The notes: generated from the letters alone by a model not told the origin. DNA of 64,000 bases from Prototheca cutis (GCA_002897115.2 BCIH01000004.1:366929-430928), one strand, 5' to 3'. Positions 1-12,498 are shown, counted from the first letter of the stretch. Numbers and translations: made by a program.

Positions 1-121
1 CAAGGGCGCTTCACCCTACACCCATGGGAGCATGAGGCGTCCCGGATTCCGCAATTTCTACCAGCGACTCTATCCGTATGTCCTCGCAAAGTTCCGGCTT
101 GTCCGTGGTACTGGCAAGTAG
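1..121 (+). CDS. 3'-terminal exon of an unidentified gene
   Basis: The frame read from base 2 is open to a TAG at 119-121 and encodes a basic, aromatic-rich tail that includes FYQRLYPYVLAKFRLVRG. Only the carboxyl end is inside the window, so the start, any acceptor site and the domain content are unseen. I do not recognise the family. The gene is tail-to-tail with the DPE2 gene, which ends at 598 on the other strand. A chance ORF is possible, but the residue composition looks coding and a T-rich 3' flank follows directly. Confidence 0.4.
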   Translation, partial: KGASPYTHGSMRRPGFRNFYQRLYPYVLAKFRLVRGTGK

Positions 122-597
122 AATATTCATCCTTTCTTTCTTTTTTTTCATCATCAAAATCGACCATTTTTGTTGGATTCAGCTCGTAACCTTGACGAGC
201 GAGTGACACGTTGCGCCATGGCACGTTGCTTACAGTCCCTTTTGACATTCCATCTGGCAGTGTGAGGTTGCATGCCCTGAGTGGGCAACGGCCCCCCTTT
301 GCTCCTCCATCATTGTCGTGGCAGGCAGTCATGGATGCACCATTCACTGTGGCCCTGTCGCCTGAAAGAAAGCGTGGCATGTGTTTTTCGTGCAATTCAC
401 GCCTTTGCCCACAAGATTATTGATTGGTCACACCAACGATTTTGGCAAGTTGCAGCCATTCCTATTCCCAATCGGCGCTGTGCCGGTAGAGCATCATTGA
501 CACATGTATTGTACAAAGCAGTTGCAACGGATACACCTAGCTAGGGTACAGCTGCATGCTGGCTCTCTCTCGACTTTGGTGGGTGGTGAGCGGGCAA
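122..597. other. intergenic region between convergent gene ends
   Basis: This holds the 3' flanks of the leftmost gene and of DPE2. It has T-rich stretches near 137-175 and a TTACA at 230-234, which reads TGTAA on the minus strand and could serve DPE2. No convincing ORF or repeat is visible. Confidence 0.5.
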
Positions 598-3500
598 TCA
601 GGAGCTGTGGACAAGGAGAGCGGGCAGGTCCTCCAGCCGGCAGCGACCAGAGGAGAGTAACAGGCTCTGGAGTGTTGTCCTCAGTTTGACGCAGTCCAGC
701 TCCTCTAGGGTCAAATGCATGCGGTAGCGCCTGGAAGGGAGCAAGGCATTGGCAGGGCAGGTGTGCGACTGTGCTCCCATGTATCACGCCAGTCAGGGTG
801 CGCGACGACGAACCCGCCCGCAAAATCCACAGTTGACAAACGACCCCCCTTCCCCTCACCCCCACACACAAATGGACACAAGACACTCAACGGACCAGTA
901 GTGCTGGGGGTTGTTTGGGTCATTGATTGTCTCCTCCCCCGCTGGCCTGACAACCGGCCAGCTCTCCAGTGCCATGAGGTCCTGGATTATAGGTAGGCAG
1001 AGGGTTGTTTCACCGTTTGATGGGCCCAGAAATGGCAAACAAAAACCTAAGAATGCATCGACACCACCTCCTACAGACGTACTTGGACAGGGAAGATGGC
1101 CAGGGCTGCGCGCGAGTCCATGTGCTGCTGTGCGATGGCTCGTGCAATCTCCGGCGTGCAGGCCGCCGGCGCGACGCCCGTGCCCCCCAAGACCTGGGTG
1201 AAGTACCGCTGTCGGCGGTCAGGATCAGCTTCATACCACTCCCGTGTCGTGGTGGTGTCGTGTGAACTGGGCGACGCCACACACATGTAGGGGTAATCCT
1301 CCGGCAACCCAAACTCCCCAGGCGCCGACGGCATGCGCTGGATGCGCAGACCTGCATGGGTGCAGGGCGGGTGGTCTGGGGGTGGAAGGAATCCCTGGAG
1401 GTGATCCAGTGCTGAGTATGCAGTCATTCTCTGGCAGCAAATGTGGCCAATGAGGCCACGGTGTCAAGCCAGCCCGTCCCTGAGACCTGATCTCTTCTGT
1501 ACCGCCCACCAACAGCCCTGCAGGCCCTGGATTGAACATTGAAGTCAAACACTCAATGAAGCCGCGGCCAACTGCCGCACGCACCTACGATGCCAAGCTC
1601 GCTCATGACGGGATGCACGCAGCCCGGGAGGAAGCCCAGGTCCTCTCCGCACATCAGCATGCCTGTCGCGTGCTGCAGCACAGGAAGTGTGACCAAGCCC
1701 TGCTTCCGCCACAGCTCTTCCTGCGCACCCGGGGGGGGGGGGNNNNNNNNNNNNNNNGGGGGGGGGGGGATATGGGACCGTCCTTTTTTTGTGCAGCTCA
1801 CCAGGGGTAACACGAGAACCCCCTGACATGACAACAGCTACGGACATGGCGGTGGTAAAAGTAGTCGTCGTGGAGGCATGACAGCTCATTTCGCCACCCC
1901 AGCTCCGTAAGCGCCAGGAAGCTACTAGATTTTGCGAGCTCAAACCTCTGCAGATAAGATGAGGCATCAGGGGTGAGGGGGTTAGGCGAGCCATCGATGC
2001 TGGCAGGGCTGGATGGTGGCCTGAACCCTAGACCAGCACAGGCCTCCCTGCTGATACACCCCCCCTCTCTGCACATGTAACTCACAGGGTAAAATGCATC
2101 GACATCTTCAGTATCTCGGATCAAAATCACATTCAGGGCCAAGGAAATCAGTGTGTGCTTGATGTCGTCCCACCGGGCATGAGCTTCCGCTGAAAGGCTG
2201 TCTGGTGGTGCCAGGTTCCTGAGCGCAGTCTCCCTGAGAGAGATGTGCGTAACGAGGACGCGGCGTGCATGTGAGGGCATGATGAGGCATCTGCATGCAT
2301 GCAGAATATGGATTTGACAACAGACACAAGTCCCCTCCTGCCCCAGCACACGAACTTGGAGTACGGCGGCAGAAAGGCGAGCCGGGGCCCATAGGAAGGC
2401 TTGAAAAACGTCTCTGCCACCTCCTCCGCAAGCTCCTCCCCAAGATCCGCTGACAAGAGCTCCAACGTGACATAGGGGTCACACAACCTGCGGTGGCAAG
2501 CAGTCATTGTGCAGGAAGCATCGATCAAGAGACGCCAGTGTCATTGCACAAAAAGATACACAAGTCGAGCCGGAGCTGTTGCACAGAGAACGAGCATGCA
2601 TCCGGCTGGGCACACAATCTCGTTCAGTCCAGCCTCGTAGCACAACACACCTATCGAAATCCCAGATGCCTTTCTTCTCTAGCTCTGTCCTGGTGAGGGG
2701 AATGCTGGGGCGGAAGTGACCCATCATCCCGCTCCAGTGTACGCCGGGGATCTCCCAGATTCGGAAGAAGCCCAGAATGTGGTCCACCCTGACAGCCTGT
2801 GACAGATGTCATGAGCCCGGGGGGGGGGTAGGAGGTTTGATGGATGAATGATTTGTGCCATACTGCAAAACATAGCCTTCGTGCAGGATTCCTCCTCTCC
2901 TCCTCAGCCCGTGCCTTGTCTCATGGCCCCAGCGCAGAACAAGGGGCCAACAAAACCCACCTGGAAGTAGAGCGACAGGTGGGCGAGGCGGCGGCGCCAC
3001 CAGGTGTACCCCTCGGCGGCCATTTCTTCCCAGTTGTATGTCGGGAATCCCCAGTTCTGGCCATCCCGATTGAACCAATCTGGCGGCGACCCCGTGCCCG
3101 TGCCCATATGGAACAGATGGGGGTAGAGCCACGTATCGACGCTGCAGGGATCCACACCGATCGGCAGGTCGCCCTTGAGGGCCACGCCCACGTCGGCGGC
3201 ATAGCAGCTGGCGGCGCTGAGCTGGCGGTGCAGGTGGTACTGCAGGTAACACCCGAACGATACCTCCCGTCCGGCCTCGGTGCATGGCTCGAAAAACTTG
3301 GCAACAGCCTGCAAGGGACGACTGGAGTGTGCATAACTTGAAATTTTTATTGGAGTGGTAGATTCGACCGCATCCAGGCATTCTAGGGCCAAGGAATCCA
3401 GCACTCCAGGCCCTGCAGAATGGCACAGGGCAACTGTCCAGGCAGTCACCAATTGAACGGCATGGCCCCCTCCAGCACACTTGCCTTGGGACTGTATTGG

Positions 3501-6228
3501 CTATACACACCCCATTGCCGGTGGTCTGACGTGCCAAAGAATCCCTGAAAGTAACGGAAGAGTGCATATGGCCGCAGCCACTCGGCATTCTGGCTTACAA
3601 ATTGCGCAAATTCGGGATCCTCCTGTATTTGTTGTGTAGAGTGGCTGGCTTGGGGTTGGGGCAGAGGGTATGTCTATTTGTGTGTAAAGGAGAGAGAGAG
3701 GAAAGGGAGGGAAACTGCAACAGCTGTTCTGGCCAGAATCACCCCTCCCAGGCCAATGCTGCGCCAGCAGAGCTGTCCGCACCAACAAATCAAATCAAGC
3801 AACGCACCTTGATCTCATCACGGCGTGTTTCAAACAATTTGCGCGCTATCGCGAGCTTAAACTTTAGGGTTGCCTCGTAATCCACTTCCAAGCCGTCCAG
3901 CTCGTTCCGCGCTCGAGCAATTTCGGCGGCAACCTCTGGCGCGTCAGCACCTGGCAGGGGGTTTGAGTGGGATGGGAGGAGGACTGAGGACTGGGCGAGT
4001 GGCAGGCTGAGCCACGCAGGGTGAAGTGCGCTGCCCTGGGTGCCCCGATGCGGCCGGCCCCCCTTTACGCATGTGGCCCCAAGGCACCCAGGCCCATCCT
4101 CCCAAGCGCCATGTCACAAACACACCAGGAAGTGCGGGGAGGCAGAGGTAGAGGGGATGCAGCGCAAATACGCAGAGAGAGGAATACGGGTACGAGTCTC
4201 GCCAATCCATCCGCACGCAGGTGTCATTGACGGGCAGCAACTGAATCACACACATCCCTGCTTGAACGGGGGACAGGCTTGCGCCATGAGAGCCAGCAGC
4301 TTGGCTTCATTTGTCGGACCTTGCGTGCATTTCCCCGCAGTTCAAACAAGGGCTCGTGGTCCAAACCCCATGTCTGCTGCAATATCACACTCCTTTTTTG
4401 TTCTCGGAAATGTGGTCCATCACCAACTCAGACCACGACCTCCCTTACCCAGAACGCTGCGCTTCCCTCCTTTACCCCCCCCCCCCCCCCCCCCCCAAAA
4501 AAAGTACCAGTTCTGCCAGCCAAGTCAGCCAGCGGCCGCAGGTCCATAAAGTCGCCGCATCCGACACTGTGCTTGCTGCGCAGCGAGAACACTGGAACAG
4601 CCAGGCCAGCGCCTCGCCAATCGCGAGCGCGGCGGAAATAACTGTCGCGTCGGAAGACGAGGCACGGATTCTTCGGCCCTCGTCGCTCTGCGGTCGTGCA
4701 GGGAGCCGTTTGTGTAGCCTATCAGCAGACTAAATAAAGGGGGACGGCTCCAACACGGTCCCCGTGCTTCAGGACCCTCCAGCTACATGGCCTGCTACAT
4801 CACACCGCCAGCCACGGTGGCCACACCAAAGGCACCACAGCCGTCTCACCTGCCATGACGTGGTTCTCCCCGGCCTCCAGCGTCAGCGAACCATCGGCTT
4901 CTCGAATGGCATACTTGTACGTCAGTGGCAGGCAGCCCCGGGGGATCGGCACCTGTCCAGGTTTTGTTTGTCAGGTGAGCACGATGTCTGAGTCGATTGA
5001 TCCATCGATCAGCAGCATCTGCTCCACATTCTCTTTCTACTTCCCACCGCCCTCCACAAACCCCAAACACTGCCACCAACAAGAAAAGACTCTGGCACAC
5101 CCCAATTTCCCAGGCGCATTCGTCGACACGGTGCAGGTCTGCCGCATTCTCAAGCTGCCAGTTGCCCAGGCTGGGGGCCCCACCCAGAATACACAGCCGC
5201 TGCTCCGGTCGCAGCTGCCAGTCCCTGCAGCGGGGTGGAAAACAGCGCAGGTTTCCTCCACCCCTGTCGAGGCATGCGCCCTGAACAACACATTTTGGCG
5301 GTCGGACACCAGAGCCCATCGCCCCAACCCGCACCGCACTTGATCTGGAAGATGACAAAGGGGTTCTCAGGGTCGCAGGCCCCCTCGGGGAGTTGGAGAC
5401 AGGGGCCGCCCTCCTCCGCTTGGTGGCTGCCAATCACCACATTCCGAAAGGCCTCACACTTGAGCAGTGCGCCAGGGTGCGATGAGTCCTGCGGGAATAG
5501 CACCGCAGGTGGTCGAAACGATGCCAGCCGGCATCGATGGACCTGAGCTCGGGAGACTGGTGGTGCAGGGCTGCACTGCCAGCGGACAGCGGACACACCA
5601 GCAGCTGCTGCACCCGTGTTCCCAGCCCAGCCCAGCGCTCTCCACATCTCAAGCCAGACACCCATCCATCCAACCATCGGTCAATGCACACAGACCAAGC
5701 AAGTCGCACCTCCCAAACGTCGGTGATTTGAATGACAGCATCCTCCGGCACCTCTGCCGGCAGCTTGATCGTGACGGGCTCCGCGCTCCACTTGACCACT
5801 TCGTCTTGCTCATTCACGACCGCATACTGGTAGGTCAGCGGGGCGGTGTGCGACATGCGGAAGCTGGTCTCCCACAGCAGCAGGCTGCCAGAGTGCCGGC
5901 ATTCCATGCGCTTGCCCTTGAGTGGGTCACTGGAACAGAGGGACGGAAGGGATGGGTGCGGTCCTGGAGCCTTGCGCCATGCAGGCCGCCATGCCAGCGC
6001 CGCAGGCAGCAACACGCAGCGCGGAGGATGCTGAGAAACAGGCACCAGGTCAACAACCCCATGGCTTTACCTGCTGGCGCCCAAGCCCCCCATCAGCGGC
6101 CCAGAGCCGCACACGATCAGGCTCTGTCCCCATTCCGTGGCATACGCTGTCCTGAACTGGAAGGTTATGCCCTCGCTCCAGTCCGAGCTCGCGCTGCTGT
6201 CCGAGGGCTTCATGCTCGACGGCTCCAT
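598..6228 (-). CDS. DPE2: 4-alpha-glucanotransferase DPE2 (GH77, two CBM20)
   Basis: This is the cytosolic disproportionating enzyme that transfers glucose from maltose to glycan during starch breakdown. There are eighteen exons: 6228-6071, 5929-5710, 5488-5340, 5224-5101, 4952-4850, 4687-4508, 4257-4126, 3950-3808, 3622-3485, 3308-2961, 2796-2651, 2487-2350, 2233-2086, 1947-1846, 1720-1585, 1351-1083, 981-896, 730-598. They join in phase to 950 aa, close to the plant length. Two starch-binding CBM20 domains come first (GQSLIVCGSGPLMGG; CILGGAPSLGNWQ), then the GH77 barrel. The expected nucleophile is D570 (RVDHILG), the acid/base E769 (CGEDLG) and the third acid D820 (SSHD). The intron after exon 9 appears to be GC-AG. 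The intron at 1721-1845 holds an assembly gap. No transit peptide is visible, which fits a cytosolic enzyme. Confidence 0.96.
1732..1769. repeat. poly(G) tract with 15-N assembly gap (1743-1757)
   Basis: A run of G on both sides of an N stretch inside DPE2 intron 14. The true length is unknown. Confidence 0.9.
4475..4496. repeat. poly(C) tract, 22 bases, DPE2 intron 6
   Basis: An uninterrupted C run on the plus strand. It is G-rich in the DPE2 transcript and lies just after the donor at 4507. Confidence 0.9.
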
Positions 6229-6496
6229 TCACAAGCGACGCATGGTGACCATGTAATGTTCTGTACAAGAATCTGGTTGTCACCAAGGACATGATAGGGG
6301 TCCCTCGGGTACAGCCCGAAGCCATCTCGCTCGTCTCCAGGAGCGCGATTAGTGCCTTCGCAAAATGGGGGTGCCGGGAACCCACCACGGGTGGTCCCTT
6401 GCCACGCAAGCGTCGGTGATGGCACATTCACTGGACCAAAAGACTGCAGGAGAATTCTGCCAATTTTGATTGCGAGGGATCGGGTGGTCCTGCGCT
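6229..6496. promoter_or_regulatory. shared divergent promoter region, DPE2 / metaxin
   Basis: Only 268 bp separate the two opposing ATG codons (6228 minus, 6497 plus). No TATA box is obvious. The role is inferred from gene orientation. Confidence 0.5.
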
Positions 6497-8308
6497 ATGG
6501 CGGAGCCAGAGGTGGTCCTGTACCGGAGCCCGGTGAGCTGGCCGCCCACCTCCCTGTCCATCTCTGCCGTTCAGATTGAGGTGCGCAGGGTTCCTTTGTC
6601 ATTGTATTCTGGGGCTGTGGCAGAGCCAGATCATGGGCACCTGGAGCCCATCTCGAGCGCGCCGCGCACCTCCCCGATCACTTGCCCCAGGCCTACCTCC
6701 AACTCGCCGGCGTGGCCTATACGGTTCGGGAGTGCAGCACGGAGGCCGCCTGCCCAACGGGTCGTCTTCCCGCCCTGGAAATTGGGAGCACGCTGGTGGG
6801 TCCTGCGCCCGCCAGCTGCCCCTACATTCCCCAAGAGGAGGTGGCAGCCGCCGGCGCACTGCTGGGCTACCTGCAGGAGCACGTGGTGGACCTGGACAGG
6901 GGCCTGCGTGGCGCTGCGCGTGGTGAAGCCGTCGCCTTTGGCTCCTTGGTGGAGACGGAGCTGCTGCCGGCCCTGGTATACTCCACCTGGTGCGAGCAGG
7001 CGTCGTACAAGCAGCACATCCAGGTGCGTGCATGCCCGGCCAGCACTGGGACTAACATGTTGGGTCTCGTTTTGTGTTGCTCTCCAAGATGTGATGGATG
7101 GGATGCGTGAGCGCTCTGCATTCGTGGGTCATGTTTCGTGCAGGGATGCTTGCTCCGTGCGCCATGGTCCAGCTCACCATTTCCTTCGGACGACCGCCCG
7201 ATGAGCAGCCGCTGCTGGGGGCGCGGTACCTGTTTCCTCTGAGCTACATCATCCCTTCCAACCAGCGCCATGCCATCATGCGCTCTTTCACCGCCGATCG
7301 CGACGCGGTGTGTACCCGTGGTCGGGAGGGTTGCTGCCTAGAAGCGGTGCTGCTTGGGGTTCCAGGCCGGGGAGGAGGGTTTTATCATGCCTGGGCTGGC
7401 CCTGTATACACCAGCTGTTGCCCTTCTCCCGGGGGCCACAACAGGGCTGCCTGGGCATCGGCATGAACCCCTTGCAGTCACATGCAGCCAATCCATTTCT
7501 TTGCAGATCTACAAGGCGGCCACGAGAGCGCTGGATGCCATCGCAGCAAAGCTCAGCGCCACACAGGAATTCCTGCTGGGCTCGACGCCAAGCTCCATCG
7601 GTAGGTTTGATTTGGAGGGTGTCCCAGGTTCACGAGGCATGACACCATGTTTGGGTGGCCTGCTTGGCATCAAGCAGCCCCTTACGTCATCCTATGTCAG
7701 ACTGTGCGCGGGGCCCCAATCTAACTCTCCTCTACTCGTTGCAGACGCACTGCTGTATGGGTGCCTGACATTCCTCCAGAGCAGCCCCTGTGCCCACCCA
7801 GCATTGCACCGACACTACCTGGGCCTCCGAGAGCTGGGGGCTTATGTAACCCGCATCGGCGAGACCCTGAGCGCCCAACCGGTTGGGGCACGGCTGGGAG
7901 GCGAGTCGGGCGAGGGGTGGAGCGAGTGGGCTCGGCCTGGCGGGCCCACAAGGTAATTGGGGCTCTGGTGTGTGGAGGGGGGGAGTGGAGGAGGGGGGAG
8001 GTTGTGGGCAGCATCGCTCTGACCTCGCTTTTATGAATGGCAGGAAGACGCCCGAAATCTCGACCCACAGTCGAGGCTTGGCCAGCGGGCATGATGTAGG
8101 TGGTCTTGCTCCCACCCATCTATTATGCCCTGCAACCCACAGGGCTGAGAAGGAGGCGGCAGCGCTGACTGCCTCGTTGAACAGGAAGGGCAAGATCTGG
8201 CTGGGCTGCGCCACGGCCATCATCGTGGCATATGTCATCTTTGGGGGCCAGTACTTTTCCATTGGATATTTTGATGATGAAGACATGGAAGACGAAGACG
8301 ATGATTAA
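6497..8308 (+). CDS. MTX: metaxin-like mitochondrial outer-membrane protein
   Basis: Metaxins are GST-fold proteins of the mitochondrial outer membrane that work with the SAM complex in beta-barrel protein assembly. Six exons (6497-6580, 6691-7023, 7173-7307, 7507-7600, 7745-7952, 8044-8308) join in phase to 372 aa. The first exon opens the thioredoxin-like half (VVLYRSPVSWPP). Exon 2 continues with the AYLQLAGV motif and the GST C-terminal start (AFGSLVETELLPALVYSTW). Near the end is a membrane segment (GCATAIIVAYVIFGG), followed by a short acidic tail (DDEDMEDEDDD), as expected for a C-terminally anchored metaxin. The exon 3 acceptor at 7173 was chosen on phase. A TGTAA lies 50 nt past the stop. 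Confidence 0.9.
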
Positions 8309-8357
8309 GCACTGCTGCGGGGCGTTTGATGGCCGTCACTGCGTTGTGGGGAGCGAG

Positions 8358-8362
8358 TGTAA
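8358..8362 (+). terminator. TGTAA poly(A) signal of the metaxin gene
   Basis: A TGTAA pentamer, the usual chlorophyte polyadenylation signal, 50 nt after the stop at 8308. Confidence 0.55.
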
Positions 8363-8532
8363 AAAAACCCGAGACGCCCGATGGGGAGAGGGGGGCGATC
8401 CACGCCCGCCCGCATGAAGAGGGCGACATTACATAACCCCAAGTTTCGATGCCCTACTCGACACCCTGCGTGCATTAAGATTCTTGCTTTTAATTTGGAT
8501 AGCACGGTTGTCGCACAGATAGTCAGTGGGCA

Positions 8533-9295
8533 ATGCTGCGGCTCGTGCGCACAGTCGGTCTGGTGAGGGCCCAGGGCTTTGCCCCGAGCGCGACGGCCCA
8601 GAGATTGCTGGCAAACAAGGCTGGCACAAAGGATGAGCTCGATGATGACAGTTTTGAGTTGCTGCCGCCGGGTGCCAGCATGAAGGACCCCCTGTATGGC
8701 CTCAGGTGCGCCGGGGGGTTGGGACCACCGGGATGGGCGGTCGAGTCCGTCGTGCGGGGCCACGCCGGCAAGGCTGGTGGACGAACACCCACACACGCAC
8801 TCCATACGATATGTTGCAGTGAGAACCAAAAGCTCTTCCACCATGACAACAAGCGGGTCGTCAGCGACAAGAAGCAGGAGAGCTTCACCCCCCTGAGCCG
8901 GGAGGCTGCCCAACAAAAGCTCGAGGCTGTGAAGGTACGATGGGGCCAGGGGAAAGCGCCGCTCCACTTTCAGAGACGCCTCATGTGGTCTTGAGGACCC
9001 GAGTTCTGCAATGGGTTTGCACTTTTGACGTCCCACGGGGTCCATGCAAACCGGGTTGCTTGCTCGACGTCGTCGGGCCTTGCCCTGTTTCCTCGGATGC
9101 TGAAGCATCTGTTTCCCAATCACCTTGCATGTGCAGAAGCTGCAGAAGAAGGAGGAAGAGGATGACGAGGGCAGGTACGTCTACCTCCCTCCCGGCTCCA
9201 GCATGCGCGAGCCGGGCGACAGCATGTCTGACCCCGGCGAGCGCAAGGTCTACGTCCGCGACCCGACCCCCCTCCGGACCCCACACAAAAAGTGA
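8533..9295 (+). CDS. 148-aa protein with two LPPGxSM motifs, unknown function
   Basis: Three exons (8533-8705, 8820-8934, 9137-9295) join in phase. The start is basic and hydrophobic (MLRLVRTVGLVRAQGF), which could be an organelle-targeting peptide. The rest is hydrophilic. The motif LLPPGASMKDP (end of exon 1) recurs as YLPPGSSMREP (exon 3), separated by a lysine/glutamate-rich stretch. I do not recognise the family. The consistent splice phases and clean GT-AG borders support a real gene. It is co-directional with metaxin (225 bp away) and convergent with the FHA-RING gene. Confidence 0.7.
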
Positions 9296-9491
9296 GCGTG
9301 CCGGGGACGAAAAGGCCATCCTCTGTGGAGGTTGAGCTGCTTGCCTTCATGGCCTAGGCAGGATGGAGGAGGCAGGCTATGTCGTGATGCGGCGCCCCGC
9401 TCCTTCTCTTCCCTGATGCCTTCTCCCAGGGTGTTTTGCGATGCATTTGGTACACTTGCCACTCTTTCAATGTAAAGGGTTCTGTTTCAAG

Positions 9492-12400
9492 TCAGGCCGG
9501 GACGGGGGGCCCTGCACTGGCGGTACCGTGCGCTGTGCGAGGTCGAAGGAGCAGCTGCCGCATCTCCTCTCGCTGCCCCGCCGACAAGTGTTCAAGGTTG
9601 ACGCCCCACTGGTGCGCGGCCGCGCACACCTCCTCCGGCACACTGCGAACATGCGTGTGTGTGGTGCGTGGGGGGGGCCCAGGGAAACTGGGAACGCAGA
9701 GGGGTGAATACACAGCTGTCCCGCTGGTGCAAGGCGACACAGGAATTTGTTTAAAAGAGCAGAAGACCAGCGACAGGAAGCGCGAGGGGTTGCTCCCACA
9801 CGTGGAAGTGGAGCAGCATGTCCAGTGTTGAACGCTATTTCCAACTGCCAGCACCCAAGCACGCACCATTGGGGGTGAAAGTAATGGCGGCGACCAAACA
9901 GGGCCTCGCCTCCTCTTGGCCTCGGGACGTATGTGATGCGGACCGAATCCGGGGCGATGGGCGCCCCGCACTGGTGGCAGGGCCGTTCCCGGCCCACGGC
10001 GTACCCTGCCGACACGACTTCACCTGCCAGGGTCTCGGCGGCAGCTGCGGCGGCAGCTTCCTGCGCGGCGCCGGGGGCCACAGCCGACTGGAAGACGTCA
10101 CTGAGGTGCTGATTCACGAGCTGGATGCCTCGCCGCACTGCCCGCGTGGCTCGCGCCGTCGAACACTGAAGAACAGCCTCCAGTTCGGCCTGGCGAGAGG
10201 CCCAGTCCTCACGCCGCTCCTCCCAGGCGGCGTAGCCCCGCGGCGAGCTCTGCGTGGTGGCATGCAGGGGTTTGGGAGGATGATGCAGTAGGGGGACCTC
10301 ATTGCCTGATGGGGAGGGCACACGTGGGAGGGCTCGAGCAATGCAAAGGGGGCTGACAATCGCACTGCATTGCACGCATGGATCGAGCGTGCAGCAGTGC
10401 ATGTGACAGTCATCAAACAGGCGGTATTCTGCCCCGCCCAGAGGCCCCTGTCGCGCTGCAACTGCCCATGGGAAGAAACGCAGCATGCATCCACGGGTTG
10501 GCGCACCCCTTTTAAAAGGAGCGCAATGGCAGTGTCGACGCCCGGCTGCTTCACCGGTGTCGTCTTGCACGGAACCCTGCTTGAGTGATAAGAGAACAGA
10601 CTCTAGGATGCTTACTTCATCGGGAATGGACAAGGCAACATGCCAGCCCCTTCCCAATTCTAAACCTCGACCACAGCCAGCACATCTCCTCATTTCACCT
10701 GCACATGGGACACTGGCGGATTTGTGGCCGGGCCTGGAACCAGGTGGCCAGGCAGGCCCCACAAAACCAGTGCGTGCATCGGAGCACGTGGCAGTGCGTC
10801 ATGGCCTCCTGCGGAGTAGTCAAGGGAAGGGGGGGAACTGGTGCAGATGGCGGCAGCGAAGAGTCCAATGGTGCCATCCGAAATGGCCCCACAGGGACCC
10901 ACCCCGTCTCACATGGCAGATGGGACAGGCAAAGTGTGAGAGGGCCTCCTTCACGGTGTCTTGCAGGGCATCTGCGCGTGCGGCGGATTTTTGAACAGCC
11001 GGCTTGGCACTGCTCAATCGACGCTTGGCAGGCTGGTTGGCGGGCCGAAGGGGGGAAGGCGTGTGCGCCAGCACCGTGCCTGGGGCCAAGTGGGGCCGCC
11101 CCGGCGTGTGGAGGGGGGGAATCACTTCCGCGTGAGTGGGTTCTGCAGGTTGTGACTCACGAGCAGGGCTCTCATGCGAGGCCGTGGTACTGGGGATCTG
11201 AGCGGTTGCCGCCCCGTCTTCACTCCGCCTGTCCTCCCGCGGACGATCAGGCAGCGCGCCGGTCTGCGGTGGGATGGTTGACATCCAGCACCATTGGCCA
11301 TTTCTGGAGTGCTTTTACTCTGCCCTGCACAGCGACAGAAGCCCAGTGCACTCACCAACACCACCACACAACAGACCTGGTGTTGGAGTGGGGAGATGAG
11401 GTCCACGACAATCTCAGCAGCACTGCCCTCATTTTCTGCAGAACTGGAACGAGGCCCGGGGACACTGCATAGTTCCCTGTCCTCTTCGTAGGCTTGTACC
11501 TCGGCTTGCCGGTGCTGTGTCCTCGGCACCGCTGTGTCTAGGCAGCTGGACAGGCGATGCCCGGCAGAGCCATGTCGAGGGCTGTTCCTGAGGCTGTTCA
11601 ATCTAACACCATGCAGAGGGCTATCCCTGTGGCGAGCCTCCCCAGCGCCCCTATCAATGAGCTCCCGAGGTGACACACTGGATGACGGCATGGGCGACAT
11701 TCTGGATGACTGGATAGGTGAGGTGGTCGGTGACCGCAGTGGCGGGCCCGCTCGGGCCGGGCTGAAGGAATACACTTCCCGACGAGAGGGCCCCCGGCTT
11801 GGCACCGGCACCCCCACAAAGTCATCGTCAGAGAGTGAAGCTCCCATGAAGCTGTCACGGGCAAAGTGCCGGCCCACCCGGTGCACCCATGGGTTTGGAC
11901 GCCTGCTCTCGTCTGTGATGAGCATTTGCTCGCTGCAGAGTGTGGGGCCGAGGCTGTGAAGGTGAGCAAATAACAAGCGATGGCGCTGACCCCGAGGACC
12001 TCAACAGCAGCCACACCACAAGGCGCACCCTCCAAAGCTGATGACGTCATCAGGCACCAGAGGCCGCCATTTCAGGGGCTCGATCTCCCTGTTGTTCACA
12101 AATGTCCCATGCACGGTTTCCCGTGCCCAGATTTCGGTGATGCGCCCCTTGACCTGCCAGAAGGGCATTGTGGGGGGTCGTGAGAGTGCAGTTCCCAGTC
12201 GAGCATACTCATGTCCATGAGATGGTACTACAGGTGCAACAGCCATGCCCAGCCAGCCGAGCGTGGTCAAGCACGCTCGCCCTCGGCTTGCCTTCAAGTA
12301 TGCGTGCTTCCTGGAGACCAGGTTGAAATCTCCCGGCAACCCTTCCAGACTGGCATCCGGCACGATGTCGCAGTCAGATCGACGCCCAACAAGGTATAAT

Positions 12401-12498
12401 TTGCCATCTGGCAGATCCACGCCACAGGGGGAGGGCGATTTGGGCCGTTGCAGCCGCAGACGGGCCGTCCCGGGCGCCTCTGCCTTTCGGGAGCGCAT
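9492..12498 (-). CDS. FHA-RING-PARP-finger E3 ubiquitin ligase, CHFR-like
   Basis: A probable ubiquitin ligase that reads phosphorylated partners. Eight exons (12498-12292, 12153-12029, 11953-11377, 11263-10913, 10808-10699, 10576-10507, 10249-9867, 9642-9492) join in phase to 657 aa. Residues 1-110 form an FHA domain (VSRKHAYLK, then HGTFVNNREI). A long Ser/Pro-rich linker follows. The C3HC4 RING runs from C416 to C456 (CPIC, CTHWFC, CPMC). Near the end, C571/C574 with H605/C608 (CHQC, HYFHPQC) look like a PARP-type zinc finger. Human CHFR (mitotic checkpoint) has FHA, RING and a C-terminal PAR-binding zinc motif, so the architecture is parallel but the last domain differs. The first intron seems to be GC-AG (AAG then GCAAGC at 12291). 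The exon 2 donor is the least certain border. Confidence 0.85.

Noticed and set aside
8096..8142. Extra intron in the last metaxin exon
   Set aside because: A GT and an AG are present, but removing the segment breaks the frame, whereas reading through stays open to the membrane segment.
9467..10762. 431-aa minus-strand ORF read as one protein
   Set aside because: It runs through two introns of the FHA-RING gene and changes frame relative to the conserved RING and zinc-finger exons.
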